This document shows, one piece after another, positions 9,432 through 18,839 of a stretch of 64,000 nt of DNA (position 1 is its first letter; each line of letters begins with the position of its first letter). Made by a program: the position numbers and the translations under genes. Under the pieces are notes generated by a model that was not told where the DNA came from, did not search any database, and saw nothing but the letters and a program-made list of their open reading frames with translations. Where the stretch lies: the NCBI RefSeq assembly GCF_014698835.1, contig NZ_JACJTU010000007.1:124001-188000 (forward strand). The letters are read 5' to 3'. This DNA comes from Nostoc paludosum FACHB-159. Its GTDB lineage: Bacteria; Cyanobacteriota; Cyanobacteriia; Cyanobacteriales; Nostocaceae.

Positions 9432-10403
9432 CTAAAGAATTTGTGGATGGGGCTGGCTTAAGATTTGTAAAAGCGATCGCTCTATAACTTCACTGACAAA
9501 TTGATTGCCTTTCAAGTTAAGGTGAATGTGGTCGTGAAACAAACTTTTCGGGTCAGGGTTGGAATTAAATATTGGTAAAAAATCGATATATTCAATTTGC
9601 TGGGCTTTAGTAAAATCGTTCAAGCGCTCGCGTGCTTTAATTTCATAATCGCGGGAACCAGGTTCGCCAATTTCTCGTAGTAAGGGAGTCATGACAAGCA
9701 AAAATTCGCTTTTGGTTTGGCGAGTTAACTCTTGAATTTTACCAATTGCTTCCAGATTAATCCCAACGCGATCGCCTGCTTCATTATGAACTGCTTTCAG
9801 CTCTGGAATTGGCTTTTGCTTGGTGAGATAACGCTGCCAAACTTCCACCAATCCCAAGGATGGTTTACTATCTGGATAGTTGCGATCGCGTCCCACTGGT
9901 AAAGAAGTCGGAGCAGTAGCAAACAAATCATCAGTATTAATTAGTAATACTATTACCTGAGCATTAAGATTGCTAAACTTCTGTAAATAAGCTAATTCAT
10001 TTCTTGGCCCCCAAGAGTTAGCTGAAGCATTTAGCACTTCTACTTGCTGATAATTACTCTTAGTCGCTGAGGCCAGGGAACGCATCATCAAACTAGATAT
10101 TGTATTATCTTGATCCGTCCACCAACCACCATTAGCAATAGAATCTCCTAAAAGTAAGACTCGCAACGTCGAAGGTGCAGGTATCTTTGCGATGGCACTA
10201 CCTCGCATAGAATACTGATTAATTTCAATCCGATTACCAAAACGACGGGTACGCTGGTTAGGAGCCAATAAATAACCAATTTGCTCATCAGCAACATAAA
10301 TCAGGGGATTACCAAAACCAAAAAGCGATCGCAATCCTATCTCCAACACCAGAAACAATCCCACAACCACTGCCAAAATTACAAACACCAATATTTTCAT
10401 CAT
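9432..10403 (-). CDS. membrane-anchored SGNH/GDSL hydrolase family protein
   Basis: A 323-residue protein that starts with one strong hydrophobic helix (residues 4-22), so it is probably anchored with its domain outside the cytoplasm. The catalytic serine sits in LLLGDSIANGG (GDS at 86-88), a further block has NASANSWGPRNE with the conserved Gly/Asn, and the C-terminal DxxH is in FHDHIHLN near residue 300. These are the four SGNH blocks of esterases and lipases. Substrates in this family range from lipids to acetylated sugars and cannot be inferred here. It is a monocistronic gene facing its right-hand neighbours. Confidence 0.8.
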   Translation of the reverse strand: MMKILVFVILAVVVGLFLVLEIGLRSLFGFGNPLIYVADEQIGYLLAPNQRTRRFGNRIEINQYSMRGSAIAKIPAPSTLRVLLLGDSIANGGWWTDQDNTISSLMMRSLASATKSNYQQVEVLNASANSWGPRNELAYLQKFSNLNAQVIVLLINTDDLFATAPTSLPVGRDRNYPDSKPSLGLVEVWQRYLTKQKPIPELKAVHNEAGDRVGINLEAIGKIQELTRQTKSEFLLVMTPLLREIGEPGSRDYEIKARERLNDFTKAQQIEYIDFLPIFNSNPDPKSLFHDHIHLNLKGNQFVSEVIERSLLQILSQPHPQIL

Positions 10404-10618
10404 TAGTCCCTAGTCATTAGTCAAAAACTAATCCCTTATGCCCATGCCCCATGCCCAATTTACACCCATCCTCCTAAAGAAGTAAGTAATTGTGGCGATG
10501 GAAAAGCTGCCAAGCTTAAACAAAATAATATTAGGGATTTAATGTTATCCGCCAATATAACGACTACAATCAAAACGGACAAATATTTCATGCCGTAACA
10601 GAGGAGGATTACAAAACT

Positions 10619-10759
10619 GTGTCCGACTTAAATCGAGGAATTATGAAGTTTGAGGGTGCAGATTCCCCAAAAGTAGTCACTATCTCTACCGTGCTGCTTC
10701 TGGGGTCGATCGCTGCTCTCATCATTTGGGCGCTCCAAGCCGCCTATGCCCTAAACTAA
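10619..10759 (+). CDS. small single-helix membrane protein, unknown
   Basis: A 46-codon gene: GTG at 10619 preceded by a strong GAGGAGG ribosome site (10601-10607), with an alternative ATG at 10643 preceded by GAGG. The product has a short polar N-terminus (SDLNRGIMKFEGADSPK) and one 20-25 residue hydrophobic helix ending in AAYALN. It is followed directly by a hairpin terminator, supporting a real transcription unit. Size and layout resemble the many small photosystem or NDH-associated one-helix proteins of cyanobacteria, but I do not recognise the family. Confidence 0.6.
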   Translation: MSDLNRGIMKFEGADSPKVVTISTVLLLGSIAALIIWALQAAYALN

Positions 10760-10776
10760 AACCATTATTAGCCTAC

Positions 10777-10820
10777 AAGGACACTGGCAAAAACGGTCTC
10801 CGTCTTCGCCAAGTGTCCTT
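10777..10820 (+). terminator. hairpin terminator after the small membrane protein gene
   Basis: AAGGACACTGGC and GCCAAGTGTCCTT pair with one bulged base around a 19-nt loop, 17 bp after the stop codon. A long T-run is lacking, so it is an intrinsic-terminator-like or mRNA-stabilising stem. Confidence 0.6.
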
Positions 10821-11201
10821 AAGGAAGAATTCAGAATTCAGGAGTCAGAATTCAGAAGTAAAACAGGCTTGATGGCTGGCTTGAAAAGCTAGTTTGTGTA
10901 GTTGAGCAACTTAAGATATCCTGTCTGTATAAGGAGTCTAGTACCGCAAAGCGTAATTCGCAATTACCTTTTCATAAGGGTTTGAGACATTTCAAATGGT
11001 TGGTTTATTTATGCCATGCTGTACTAATATGATTAGTATATTCATCCATCAAATATTCTCCTGACTCCTGAATTCTGAATTCTGATTTCTCAGTTCTCTT
11101 TACTAAAAGCCCCCTAATAACCATCAAAAATTTCATAAAAATTTTAGAGTTGAGATTTGAGATTTTAGATGGCAAATTTAATCTAAAATCCAAAATCCAG
11201 A
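10821..11201. other. intergenic DNA with tandem repeats
   Basis: No gene is evident. The interval has two GAATTCA-type repeat clusters (10827-10858 and 11060-11090) and a TTTTAGAT/CAAAATCC stretch just before the next start codon. The promoter of the following large gene must lie here but was not identified. Confidence 0.5.
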
Positions 11202-14099
11202 ATGTTTGAACTTTGGGCTATCTTAGTTATTTTAATTGCCTGCCCTCTCTTGGGCGGATTACCGCTGATTGGATGGATTACTTACGCCCTCAAACGTAAG
11301 CAACTATCACAAGTTGGTACAGGAAACATCAGCGTATCAGCAGCTTTCTATCACGGGGGTACATTTGTTGGGATTCTGGCAGTTTTGTCAGAAGCTTTTA
11401 AAGGTATTGCGGCGGTCTTATTGTGCCGCGCTTTCTTCCCAGAAAGCTCATTTTGGGAAATAGTCGCCCTCATTGCTCTGGTAATCGGTAGATACTGGAT
11501 AGGCAGAGGGGCAGGTACGACAAATGTTGTCTGGGGATTTGTCGTACACGACCCGCTGGTGGCAATATTTGTATTTTTCTTTTCAGGCATTAGCTTTTCA
11601 GTGATGCACTCCAGACAGGTAGTGAAATTTGGGGTTTTGCTACTGTTTCCTTTGTTTGTAACGCTTTTGCACCTGAGTGATATCCCCAGAATGCTTGCGG
11701 CTGTTGCTTTAGCTGGTCTAATGGCTTGGATTTACACAAAAATCCCTGACGATATGAATTTGCCAGCCGAAGAAGCACAGACAGAATCGCAAGCGATGTT
11801 GGAATTTTTACGTGGCGATCGAGCAATGGTTTCTTTAGATGAAGAGTTAGATGCTGCCATAGTTGGCGAAAAGGCAGCTACATTATCTCAAATTAAGCGC
11901 TGGGGTTACCCAGTACCAAAGGGATGGGTACTTGCCCCCATTGATGAAGATCCGCAATTGTTAACGGAATTTCTCCAACCATCAGAATTATCTCCGTTGG
12001 TGGTGCGTTCTTCTGCTATTGGCGAAGACTCAGAACACGCTTCTGCGGCTGGGCAGTATAAAACAGTTTTAGATGTTACTAGCCCCCAGGCGTTACAAGA
12101 AGCGATCGCCCAAGTGCAAGCTTCCTACAATCATCCTTCTGCTGTACAATATCGGCGCGATCGCGGTTTAAATGAAACAGCAATGGCAGTGCTGATTCAA
12201 CAACAAGTCCAGAGTGTCTTTTCTGGCGTTGCTTTCAGCCGCGATCCCATCACCCAGCAAGGTGATGCCATTATTATTGAAGCCCTCCCAGGCAGCCCGA
12301 CACAAGTCGTTTCTGGAAAAGTCACACCAGAACAATATCGGGCTTTTGTTTTTGAGGCAGAAAATTCTTCCTCCGTACAATTGGAGGGCGAAGGACGAGT
12401 CCCACAAGCATTAATCAAGCAAGTTGCCTATTTAGCTTATCGACTGGAAAAACGTTACAACGGCGTTCCTCAAGATATTGAGTGGAGTTACGACGGTCAA
12501 ACGCTTTGGGTATTACAATCTCGACCAATCACCACTTTGCTACCCATCTGGACGCGGAAAATCGCCGCCGAAGTAATTCCGGGAGTCATTCACCCCTTAA
12601 CATGGTCGATTAATCGTCCCTTAACTTGTGGAGTTTGGGGGGAAATTTTTACTTTAGTTTTGGGCGAACGTGCTTCAGGGTTAGATTTCGCCGAGACGGC
12701 AACTCTGCATTATTCGAGAGCTTACTTTAACGCATCCCTCTTAGGAGATATTTTTATCCGCATGGGATTGCCGCCGGAAAGTCTGGAGTTTTTAACCAGG
12801 GGAACGAAACTCAGTAAGCCGTCTTGGAAGTCCACTTGGGAGAATTTACCCGGACTAGGGAGGTTGCTCAAGCGAGAGTTAAGCTTAGAAAAGGACTTCA
12901 AGCAGGATTATTACAAACAGTTCATTCCTGGGTTGTCGCAGTTGGCGCAGGAAGATATCAATAACTTGGAAGCGTCGCAGCTGTTGGCAAGAATTGACTT
13001 GATTTTAGAATTGCTGCGTCAAGCGACGTATTACAGCATTTTAGCTCCCTTGAGTGCTGCCTTAAGACAGGCGATTTTTCGGGTGAAGGATAAGCAAATC
13101 GATCATAGCGTCACCCCAGAGGTAGCAGCATTGCGATCGCTAACTGCAATAGCCGCAGATGCCAAACAGGTTCTATCTAAGTTTGAGCCACAGCAAGTGT
13201 TTGAGGAGTTAAAGCAAACCCCCGAAGGAAAGAAGATCCTGCAAGAATTTGACGAATTGCTTCAGGATTATGGCTATTTAAGCGAAGTGGGAACTGATAT
13301 TTCCGTTCCCACTTGGCGGGAGAATCCGCAACTCATCAAGCAGATGTTTGTGCAGTTAATCCAGGGGAACGAACTACAAGCAAACGCTAAAAATACAAAC
13401 AATAATATCTTTTTCAGTCCCCCTAAACGTGGGTTTGTCCAGCGACGTGTAGATATCAAAGGACGAGTCACCGAAGTTTATTCACGGCTTTTGGCTGAAT
13501 TGCGTTGGTGTTTCGTTGCTTTAGAAAAGATTTGGTTAAAGTCGGGTTTACTTAGTAAAACAGACGATATCTTTTTTCTCGACTTTGATGAAGTGCGGCG
13601 TTTAGTCGCGGGTGAAGATTTTACATTAGCTGAAAGCTTGGTTGAGTTAGTGGAATTTAGGCGATCGCAATTTGTCCAAGATAGCGAAATTACTCAAGTA
13701 CCCTTTGTAGTCTACGGCAATACCCCGCCTCACCCCTTAGCGCCTTCTGCTCTCTACTCTGACCAAATTTTACAAGGCATTGGAGCTAGCCACGGACAAG
13801 CCGAAGGCAGAGTGAAGGTGTTGCGAAATTTACAAGATGTACCAGATATCGATCGCGACACAATATTAGTAGTACCTTACACAGATTCTGGCTGGGCACC
13901 ATTGTTATTAAGGGCTGGAGGATTGATTGCCGAAGCTGGAGGAAGGCTTTCTCATGGTGCGATCGTTGCACGCGAATACGGGATTCCCGCAGTTATGGAT
14001 GTTCGCGGTGCAACATGGTTATTGCAAGATGGTCAACGGGTACGGATTGATGGAACTAGGGGTATTGTGGAATTATCCAACGATTTGAGACCCGAATGA
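11202..14099 (+). CDS. PlsY-like membrane domain fused to PEP-synthase-like protein
   Basis: A 965-residue fusion. Residues 1-185 are polytopic and follow glycerol-3-phosphate acyltransferase PlsY: LLGGLPLIGWITYALKRK, then VGTGNISVSAAFYHGG in place of the GSGNxGxTN motif, and IGRYWIGRGAGTTNVVWG in place of GHxxPxxxxFxGGKGVAT. The catalytic-motif residues are only partly kept, so acyltransferase activity is doubtful. Residues about 218-450 are the PEP/pyruvate-binding ATP-grasp domain (GEKAATLSQIKRWGYPVPKG, SAIGEDSEHASAAGQYKT, QSRPITTL). The last about 100 residues are the swivelling phosphohistidine domain with GGRLSHGAIVAREYGIPAV, His918 being the phospho-carrier candidate. The region between resembles the linker of PEP-synthase-like proteins that lack the pyruvate barrel. 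The overall reaction is unknown; it may link phospho-transfer to a membrane lipid step. Confidence 0.8.
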   Translation: MFELWAILVILIACPLLGGLPLIGWITYALKRKQLSQVGTGNISVSAAFYHGGTFVGILAVLSEAFKGIAAVLLCRAFFPESSFWEIVALIALVIGRYWIGRGAGTTNVVWGFVVHDPLVAIFVFFFSGISFSVMHSRQVVKFGVLLLFPLFVTLLHLSDIPRMLAAVALAGLMAWIYTKIPDDMNLPAEEAQTESQAMLEFLRGDRAMVSLDEELDAAIVGEKAATLSQIKRWGYPVPKGWVLAPIDEDPQLLTEFLQPSELSPLVVRSSAIGEDSEHASAAGQYKTVLDVTSPQALQEAIAQVQASYNHPSAVQYRRDRGLNETAMAVLIQQQVQSVFSGVAFSRDPITQQGDAIIIEALPGSPTQVVSGKVTPEQYRAFVFEAENSSSVQLEGEGRVPQALIKQVAYLAYRLEKRYNGVPQDIEWSYDGQTLWVLQSRPITTLLPIWTRKIAAEVIPGVIHPLTWSINRPLTCGVWGEIFTLVLGERASGLDFAETATLHYSRAYFNASLLGDIFIRMGLPPESLEFLTRGTKLSKPSWKSTWENLPGLGRLLKRELSLEKDFKQDYYKQFIPGLSQLAQEDINNLEASQLLARIDLILELLRQATYYSILAPLSAALRQAIFRVKDKQIDHSVTPEVAALRSLTAIAADAKQVLSKFEPQQVFEELKQTPEGKKILQEFDELLQDYGYLSEVGTDISVPTWRENPQLIKQMFVQLIQGNELQANAKNTNNNIFFSPPKRGFVQRRVDIKGRVTEVYSRLLAELRWCFVALEKIWLKSGLLSKTDDIFFLDFDEVRRLVAGEDFTLAESLVELVEFRRSQFVQDSEITQVPFVVYGNTPPHPLAPSALYSDQILQGIGASHGQAEGRVKVLRNLQDVPDIDRDTILVVPYTDSGWAPLLLRAGGLIAEAGGRLSHGAIVAREYGIPAVMDVRGATWLLQDGQRVRIDGTRGIVELSNDLRPE

Positions 14100-14212
14100 T
14101 TACCATAACAGGCAATCGGCAATAAGCTTGGCAGAACAATTCGCAATTTTGAGATCCAGAGCAACTAATTTTATAGCAACCACTAAGGCGCTTAGGACAA
14201 ACAGTATACTCA

Positions 14213-14277
14213 TTGCCTATTGCCTATTCTCCATTCCCTGTTGCCTATTGCCTATTGCCTATTGCCTATTGCCTACC
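14213..14277. repeat. CTATTGC heptamer tandem repeat
   Basis: TTGCCTATTGCCTATT units are repeated about seven times in the space between the convergent fusion gene and folE. Confidence 0.85.
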
Positions 14278-14281
14278 ATAT

Positions 14282-14932
14282 CTAACGAAAATTAGAATTG
14301 TGCCGTATCAGATTCATAAATTCCTGACGAGTCCGCGCATCTTCGGCAAAAACACCACGCATTGCACTAGTAACAGTCCAAGAACCTGGTTTTTGCACAC
14401 CACGCATTACCATACACATATGGGTTGCTTCTATGACAACTGCAACTCCTTGGGGTTTGAGTAACCGTTGCAATGCATCAGCAATTTGCACCGTCAGACG
14501 TTCTTGTACCTGTAAACGTCGTGCATACATCTCGCAAATACGGGCAATCTTTGACAGTCCTATAACTTTACCATTGGGAATGTAAGCAACATGAGCACGG
14601 CCAATAATCGGCAGGATGTGATGTTCGCAGGAACTAAAAATATCGATGTCCCGAACTAAAACCATTTCATGGGCATCTTCTGTAAAGACTGCTCCATTTA
14701 GCAGCTCATCCAAAGACTCATGATATCCTTTTGTGAGAAACTGCAACGCTTTCACCAGTCTTTTTGGAGTATCTTTTAATCCTTCGCGGTCTGGATCTTC
14801 TCCTAATCCAATCAACAAAGTGCGTACAGCCTGCATCATTTCGGCTTCTGTAACAGTCTGCTGTTCTTCAGTCACTAAAGATGACAGCATCTGATCGGCA
14901 GAAGTTAGATCGGGACGAATCGATAGAATCAT
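14282..14932 (-). CDS. folE: GTP cyclohydrolase I
   Basis: A 216-residue enzyme of normal length that converts GTP to 7,8-dihydroneopterin triphosphate, the first step toward folate and pterin cofactors; it works as a decamer. Signature blocks are present: [24 protein letters not shown] (Cys102 and His105 as zinc ligands), [31 protein letters not shown] and [15 protein letters not shown] (Cys173 third ligand). The gene stands alone, facing the preceding gene. Confidence 0.97.
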   Translation of the reverse strand: MILSIRPDLTSADQMLSSLVTEEQQTVTEAEMMQAVRTLLIGLGEDPDREGLKDTPKRLVKALQFLTKGYHESLDELLNGAVFTEDAHEMVLVRDIDIFSSCEHHILPIIGRAHVAYIPNGKVIGLSKIARICEMYARRLQVQERLTVQIADALQRLLKPQGVAVVIEATHMCMVMRGVQKPGSWTVTSAMRGVFAEDARTRQEFMNLIRHNSNFR

Positions 14933-15761
14933 TTTGTAAGTTCTGTGGGAATGTTGAACAAATCAGTCTTTTGTCAGATGTGTGTTTCCATCAGCTCCTG
15001 ACTCGACATTAAGTTTAACATAACTTTATATTTCTTAAAATATGCATTAATACGCTTCAGGTAAGAAAGTTTCTCAGTGGAAGCAAGGGAACGGGAAACA
15101 GGAGAGAGAAAAAACAGGCTTATCTAATATATTTTCTCAGCCGCAAAACCGAGCAAGTAAGCTGATGCGCTTTTAAATTGCATAACTCTACTCGCCAAAA
15201 AGACGCGGGGACACGGAGACGCAATTTGAATGACGATTAGCTTATGCAGCTTGTGGAATTCACCCTCTGTCCAAACCCTTCATTTTTTGTATTCCTGCGT
15301 AAGTCGTATAAACACAAGTGGGGTTTGCTGGAAAAAGTACACGGCTAGGGAATATGTTACTTACATCTGTACCTAATGAAGTTGCAATCTGCTGTATTTT
15401 TCGTTTTACATTACTTTTTTAAAGCAAATATTCAAGTATTTGAAACGACTTTCTAAACAACCTCTTACTTAGCACGACTTTTTGGCGATCGCCTTCAATT
15501 TTATTTGAGAAAATCAAATTGCATTTTCATAAAACTATCTAATGTGAGATATTTGGACGTAATTCTTCTAATTATGTTTTTTATTTATAGCTTTAGGAGT
15601 TTTTGAACTGGGAAACATTTCCATAAGAGACTGATTTTTCACAGTAGCCATTAAAATTTAGATATAAAATCCTAAATTGATAACATGGCTTATTAACAAA
15701 CAAAAAAATATTGATATATCCTTGCGATAAAAGACTTAAAAAATTATATGAATACAAAAAA

Positions 15762-15810
15762 AAGCCCGCTATTGCGGACTTTGGTAAGGGCTTCTGTCAC
15801 TTTTTTCGGC
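15762..15810 (+). terminator. possible intrinsic terminator or structured RNA stem
   Basis: AAGCCC ... GGGCTT closes an outer stem, CCGC-TATT-GCGG forms a perfect inner hairpin, and a T-run follows at 15801. A run of A lies in front, so it could also work on the other strand. Confidence 0.45.
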
Positions 15811-16112
15811 TACAATCATGTATGAATCATGATATTTTTATTTTTAATGATTATCTCCAAAAATGCAAGTACTTAAGCTGAAAATAATAGACATAATTAC
15901 TGGAATTATATCTTGATTTGTAATACACCATATTTTTGTTTTGTAATTATCTCAGAATATATTTTTTTATTTGTATTAGCGACCGATAATAATAACACAA
16001 AAACCCTATTTTCAGGCGAGGTTTTTTGGACAAAATTCAGATAGATATGTCTTTTCAAACTTCAATAACCACAAGATTTTTACATTAAAAAGGTAAAGGT
16101 GGTCAGGTATAA

Positions 16113-16147
16113 CAGCCCCAGGAATGGATTCCTATTCTTGGGGTTTT
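16113..16147 (+). terminator. strong hairpin with T-rich tail
   Basis: GCCCCAGGAAT pairs with ATTCTTGGGGTT (one G-U pair) and is followed by TTTAC. No protein gene ends just upstream on the plus strand, so it may end a small RNA; on the minus strand it lies downstream of the TIGR03032-type gene. Confidence 0.5.
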
Positions 16148-16363
16148 ACTATCTATGAACAAAAATATGACCCTTGCATAAGTCCTATAAGAGTTCGATC
16201 GCTAGATGATGGTGAAATTAGCAGCCGTTAGTGTTATGGTATTAATCCCAGTCAGACTTGCCAAAATTTCATCAGTAACAGTGACGATTGTTGCCGTTAA
16301 GGTCAGATAGATTCAAAACTGCATAGGTCATTGTTGTTAGTTCCTGTTAATTTTGAATTTTTC

Positions 16364-17425
16364 TCATCCCACTGTCACCATTCGGCGAATCTCGTCGCTG
16401 CGAAACCCGATCGCCATTGGACGACGCACCCTTGGTAAGGCTACCACGTCGTATAATTCCGATACCACCCCTTGTAATCGCAGAGAATGAACGAGATCGC
16501 CGCTTCTGAGGTCAATTACCAGTAAACCACAGCGAGGTTCGACGTTTTTCTGTTGCAATTTCTCGTCTAAAAGCAAGCCACTGAAAGTTTTGTTATGTCT
16601 GGGTTGGGAAATTCCCACCACTGCAAAGTCGCCATAAAAAGCACAACCGCGCAGATATCCTGGGCAAAAGGCGACTGGTTCAAACACTCCCCGTTCTATG
16701 TCTGCAAAGCCAAACTCCCCCGTACCTGAGTTGAGCAGCCAGAGTTTGTTCTGATACCAGCGCGGTGAGTGGGGCATGGATAGCCCCCGCAACACGATTT
16801 CATTACTCTCGACATCAATTACACAACCCCCATTTTGCCGATGCTCCCGCCAGCCTTCTGCCACATCGGACTGGCTGACAACAGTGACGTATTTGGGTTT
16901 TCCTACCTGCATTGCCAACCCATTCAGGTGACATCTGTCTTCGGCTGCTAGCTTGCTGATAAAACTGGGTTGCCATAGGGGAACGAAACTATGGGTTCCA
17001 CTAACTGTTGCCAAACAACTAAATAATGTATTGACAAATAATAATTTTTGTGTATCTGAATCTTTTTCTTCTGTTTGGCTCAAAGCGACATCGTGAATAT
17101 CCAAATCTCCCGTCACATAACTCATCTGCGGCAAATACACAGCGTCGTAGCCTTGGTGGTTTTGTCCGGGTTGGATGATGTTTTCAAATCGCCACAGCTG
17201 GTACAAAGAACTCATGTAGAGGCTGTTACCATCGGCATACAATCCCATGCACCGTTCAAAGGTGCGTTCAAATACAGATAATCTGCCGTTTGGCTGCAAG
17301 CCAATGAAGAATAACTTTCCTGCTTGATAGGTAGTGAAGGATAAACTAAGGTTTTGCTCATGCAGCCAAGCGGTGAACTGACGAGAAGCGTCGATTTCTA
17401 AAGATGGTTTTTCACTGGGATTCAC
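16364..17425 (-). CDS. TIGR03032 family protein (DUF4915-like), beta-propeller-type
   Basis: A 353-residue cytoplasmic-looking protein without signal peptide. It resembles the TIGR03032 family: an N-terminal WLHEQNLSLSFTTYQAGKLFFIG block, RCMGLYADGNSLYMSSLYQLWRFEN, VNTLFSCLATVSG, PLWQPSFISKLAAEDRCHLNGLAM and a C-terminal GLLVIDLRSGD..LRLQG repeat. The strand-turn-strand periodicity suits a beta-propeller. Members are often near tetratricopeptide or glycosyl/prolyl-modification genes, but their function is not established. Alone here, with 240 bp upstream before the next divergent gene. Confidence 0.8.
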   Translation of the reverse strand: MNPSEKPSLEIDASRQFTAWLHEQNLSLSFTTYQAGKLFFIGLQPNGRLSVFERTFERCMGLYADGNSLYMSSLYQLWRFENIIQPGQNHQGYDAVYLPQMSYVTGDLDIHDVALSQTEEKDSDTQKLLFVNTLFSCLATVSGTHSFVPLWQPSFISKLAAEDRCHLNGLAMQVGKPKYVTVVSQSDVAEGWREHRQNGGCVIDVESNEIVLRGLSMPHSPRWYQNKLWLLNSGTGEFGFADIERGVFEPVAFCPGYLRGCAFYGDFAVVGISQPRHNKTFSGLLLDEKLQQKNVEPRCGLLVIDLRSGDLVHSLRLQGVVSELYDVVALPRVRRPMAIGFRSDEIRRMVTVG

Positions 17426-17580
17426 TTGGCTTTGACTCCTTGATGACTCAGGTGTTTAGATGATGAAAAATTCCTCGCAGCACAGAAAAAACTTTTAAAT
17501 TGATGCTGCTTACGTTGGACAGAAACTAGTAGATGATACCAAGAGAACTTTGGTGAAAAAAGTTGACGGCTAAGTAATTT

Positions 17581-17600
17581 TATAGTATATTTGTACTATA
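17581..17600. promoter_or_regulatory. perfect inverted repeat TATAGTA-N6-TACTATA
   Basis: Seven-base arms around a 6-nt spacer lie 64 bp upstream of the KTSC-domain gene, in the divergent promoter region. Size and symmetry fit an operator for a dimeric regulator, but no regulator gene is adjacent. Confidence 0.4.
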
Positions 17601-17663
17601 AGATATTTCAGTGTTGTATAAAACTTTAACACTTGCGACTACGCCAACAGGAGAGCAAAATTA

Positions 17664-18083
17664 ATGAGGCTATCTAAGGTAGACTTGAGCAGTTTAGTAG
17701 CGATCGCTCACTCTGACGGATATTTGCAGTTGTTACTCGACCGGGGTAAGGAACTAGAGTTTTTAGAAATTCCGGCGCCGATACAAGCTTACGAAGGATT
17801 GCAAGAACTTAACGAAGCGATTGCCGAAACTACTGCACTACCCTTTGAAGAAGAACCAATTGGCATGTTACCAGTTAGCTCATCAATGGCTGCGGCTGTA
17901 GGCTACGATCCTGACGAACAGATTTTACAAGTTGAGTTTCAAAATGGCGCTATTTATCAGTACTTAGGCGTAGACGAGGATACTTGGGAAGATTTACACG
18001 CCTCAGACTCAATTGGCAGCTTTTTCAATCAAGAAATTAAAGGCAGATATGAGTGCGATCGGATAGATGGTAATGATTATTAA
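17664..18083 (+). CDS. KTSC-domain protein
   Basis: A 139-residue protein. Residues about 71-130 are a KTSC domain (the domain named after its occurrence at lysyl-tRNA synthetase C-termini): VSSSMAAAVGYDPDEQILQV, FQNGAIYQYLGV, and SDSIGSFFNQEIKGRYECDRI. The N-terminal half (LVAIAHSDGYLQLLLDRGKELEFLEIP) is a small beta-rich segment seen with KTSC in cyanobacteria. KTSC is thought to bind nucleic acid, but the role of stand-alone versions is not known. A GAG-rich GGAGAGC lies just before the ATG. Confidence 0.85.
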   Translation: MRLSKVDLSSLVAIAHSDGYLQLLLDRGKELEFLEIPAPIQAYEGLQELNEAIAETTALPFEEEPIGMLPVSSSMAAAVGYDPDEQILQVEFQNGAIYQYLGVDEDTWEDLHASDSIGSFFNQEIKGRYECDRIDGNDY

Positions 18084-18085
18084 TG

Positions 18086-18118
18086 GGCAATAGGCAATAG
18101 GCAATGGGCAATAGGCTC
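18086..18118. repeat. GGCAATA tandem repeat
   Basis: GGGCAATAGGCAATAGGCAATGGGCAATAGG follows the KTSC gene stop directly. Confidence 0.75.
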
Positions 18119-18340
18119 TTGGTATCGAGGTTTATGTCCTAACCTAGCTGGCAGCTGCTATACATCTATTTACATAGATTAAATTATTCTTGCCCACTTA
18201 TCTTGCTCACTCACTTATAGGAAGGGATTATAATCCTTAGAGAATGTTTGATAATAGGGAATCAAATGGGCAACTAAACATACACCACTAACGCTTTGTT
18301 CAGCGAGAATAGAAAAAGCCCACATAATATTGACGCAGTT

Positions 18341-18829
18341 ATGACAACTACACTTACCTCTCGTGTTAAACCAAGAGCAGAAGATAGTTTTGCCATTAGC
18401 TTTGCACCATTGTCTCTTGAAGAGATTTATACCAAGTCTGACGATCCAGCTAACGGTGCCGTAGTTGTGATGAGTGGAATGGTTCGGAATCAAACTGATG
18501 GTAAACCTGTGGTTGCCCTAGAGTATCAAGCTTATGAACCTATGGCATTGCAAGTATTCTATCAAATTGCTAGTGATATTCGTTCATCTACGTCTGATGT
18601 GAATCGAGTGGCAATTCATCATCGCATCGGACGTTTGCGAGTTGGGGAAATCAGCGTTTTAGTAGCAGTGGGTTGTCCTCATCGCAGTGAAGCGTTTGAG
18701 GCTTGCCGCTATGCTATCGATACCCTCAAACATAATGCACCTATATGGAAGAAAGAACATTGGCAAGATGGTTCTAGTTGCTGGGTGAGTATCGGTGCTT
18801 GCGAACAGTTAGGAGAAAATTGTTCTTAG
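18341..18829 (+). CDS. moaE: molybdopterin synthase catalytic subunit
   Basis: A 162-residue MoaE that transfers sulfur from MoaD thiocarboxylate to precursor Z to make molybdopterin. Blocks seen are GAVVVMSGMVRN, LEYQAYEPMAL, VAIHHRIGRLRVGEISVLVAV, CPHRSEAFEACRYAID and LKHNAPIWKKEHW (Lys130 and Lys137 are the active-site lysines). The frame extends upstream, but ATG 18341 is the first ATG and places the N-terminus at family length. No other moa gene is adjacent. The stop is followed directly by a repeat hairpin. Confidence 0.95.
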   Translation: MTTTLTSRVKPRAEDSFAISFAPLSLEEIYTKSDDPANGAVVVMSGMVRNQTDGKPVVALEYQAYEPMALQVFYQIASDIRSSTSDVNRVAIHHRIGRLRVGEISVLVAVGCPHRSEAFEACRYAIDTLKHNAPIWKKEHWQDGSSCWVSIGACEQLGENCS

Positions 18830-18839
18830 GAATTGGGTA

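Larger units (their letters stand above)
14933..16363. other. 1.4-kb intergenic region, AT-rich, with two hairpins
   Basis: No convincing protein gene is present. There is a GACGCGGGGACACGG repeat fragment at about 15203, an AT-rich middle, a hairpin at 15762-15793 and a terminator-like stem at 16113-16147. The two stems suggest one or two short untranslated transcripts between folE and the next gene, but no known RNA family was recognised. Confidence 0.5.

Noticed and set aside
15748-15825. 25-residue reading frame across the 15762 hairpin (MNTKKSPLLRTLVRASV...)
   Set aside because: It overlaps a terminator-like stem entirely and has no ribosome site; more likely non-coding structure.
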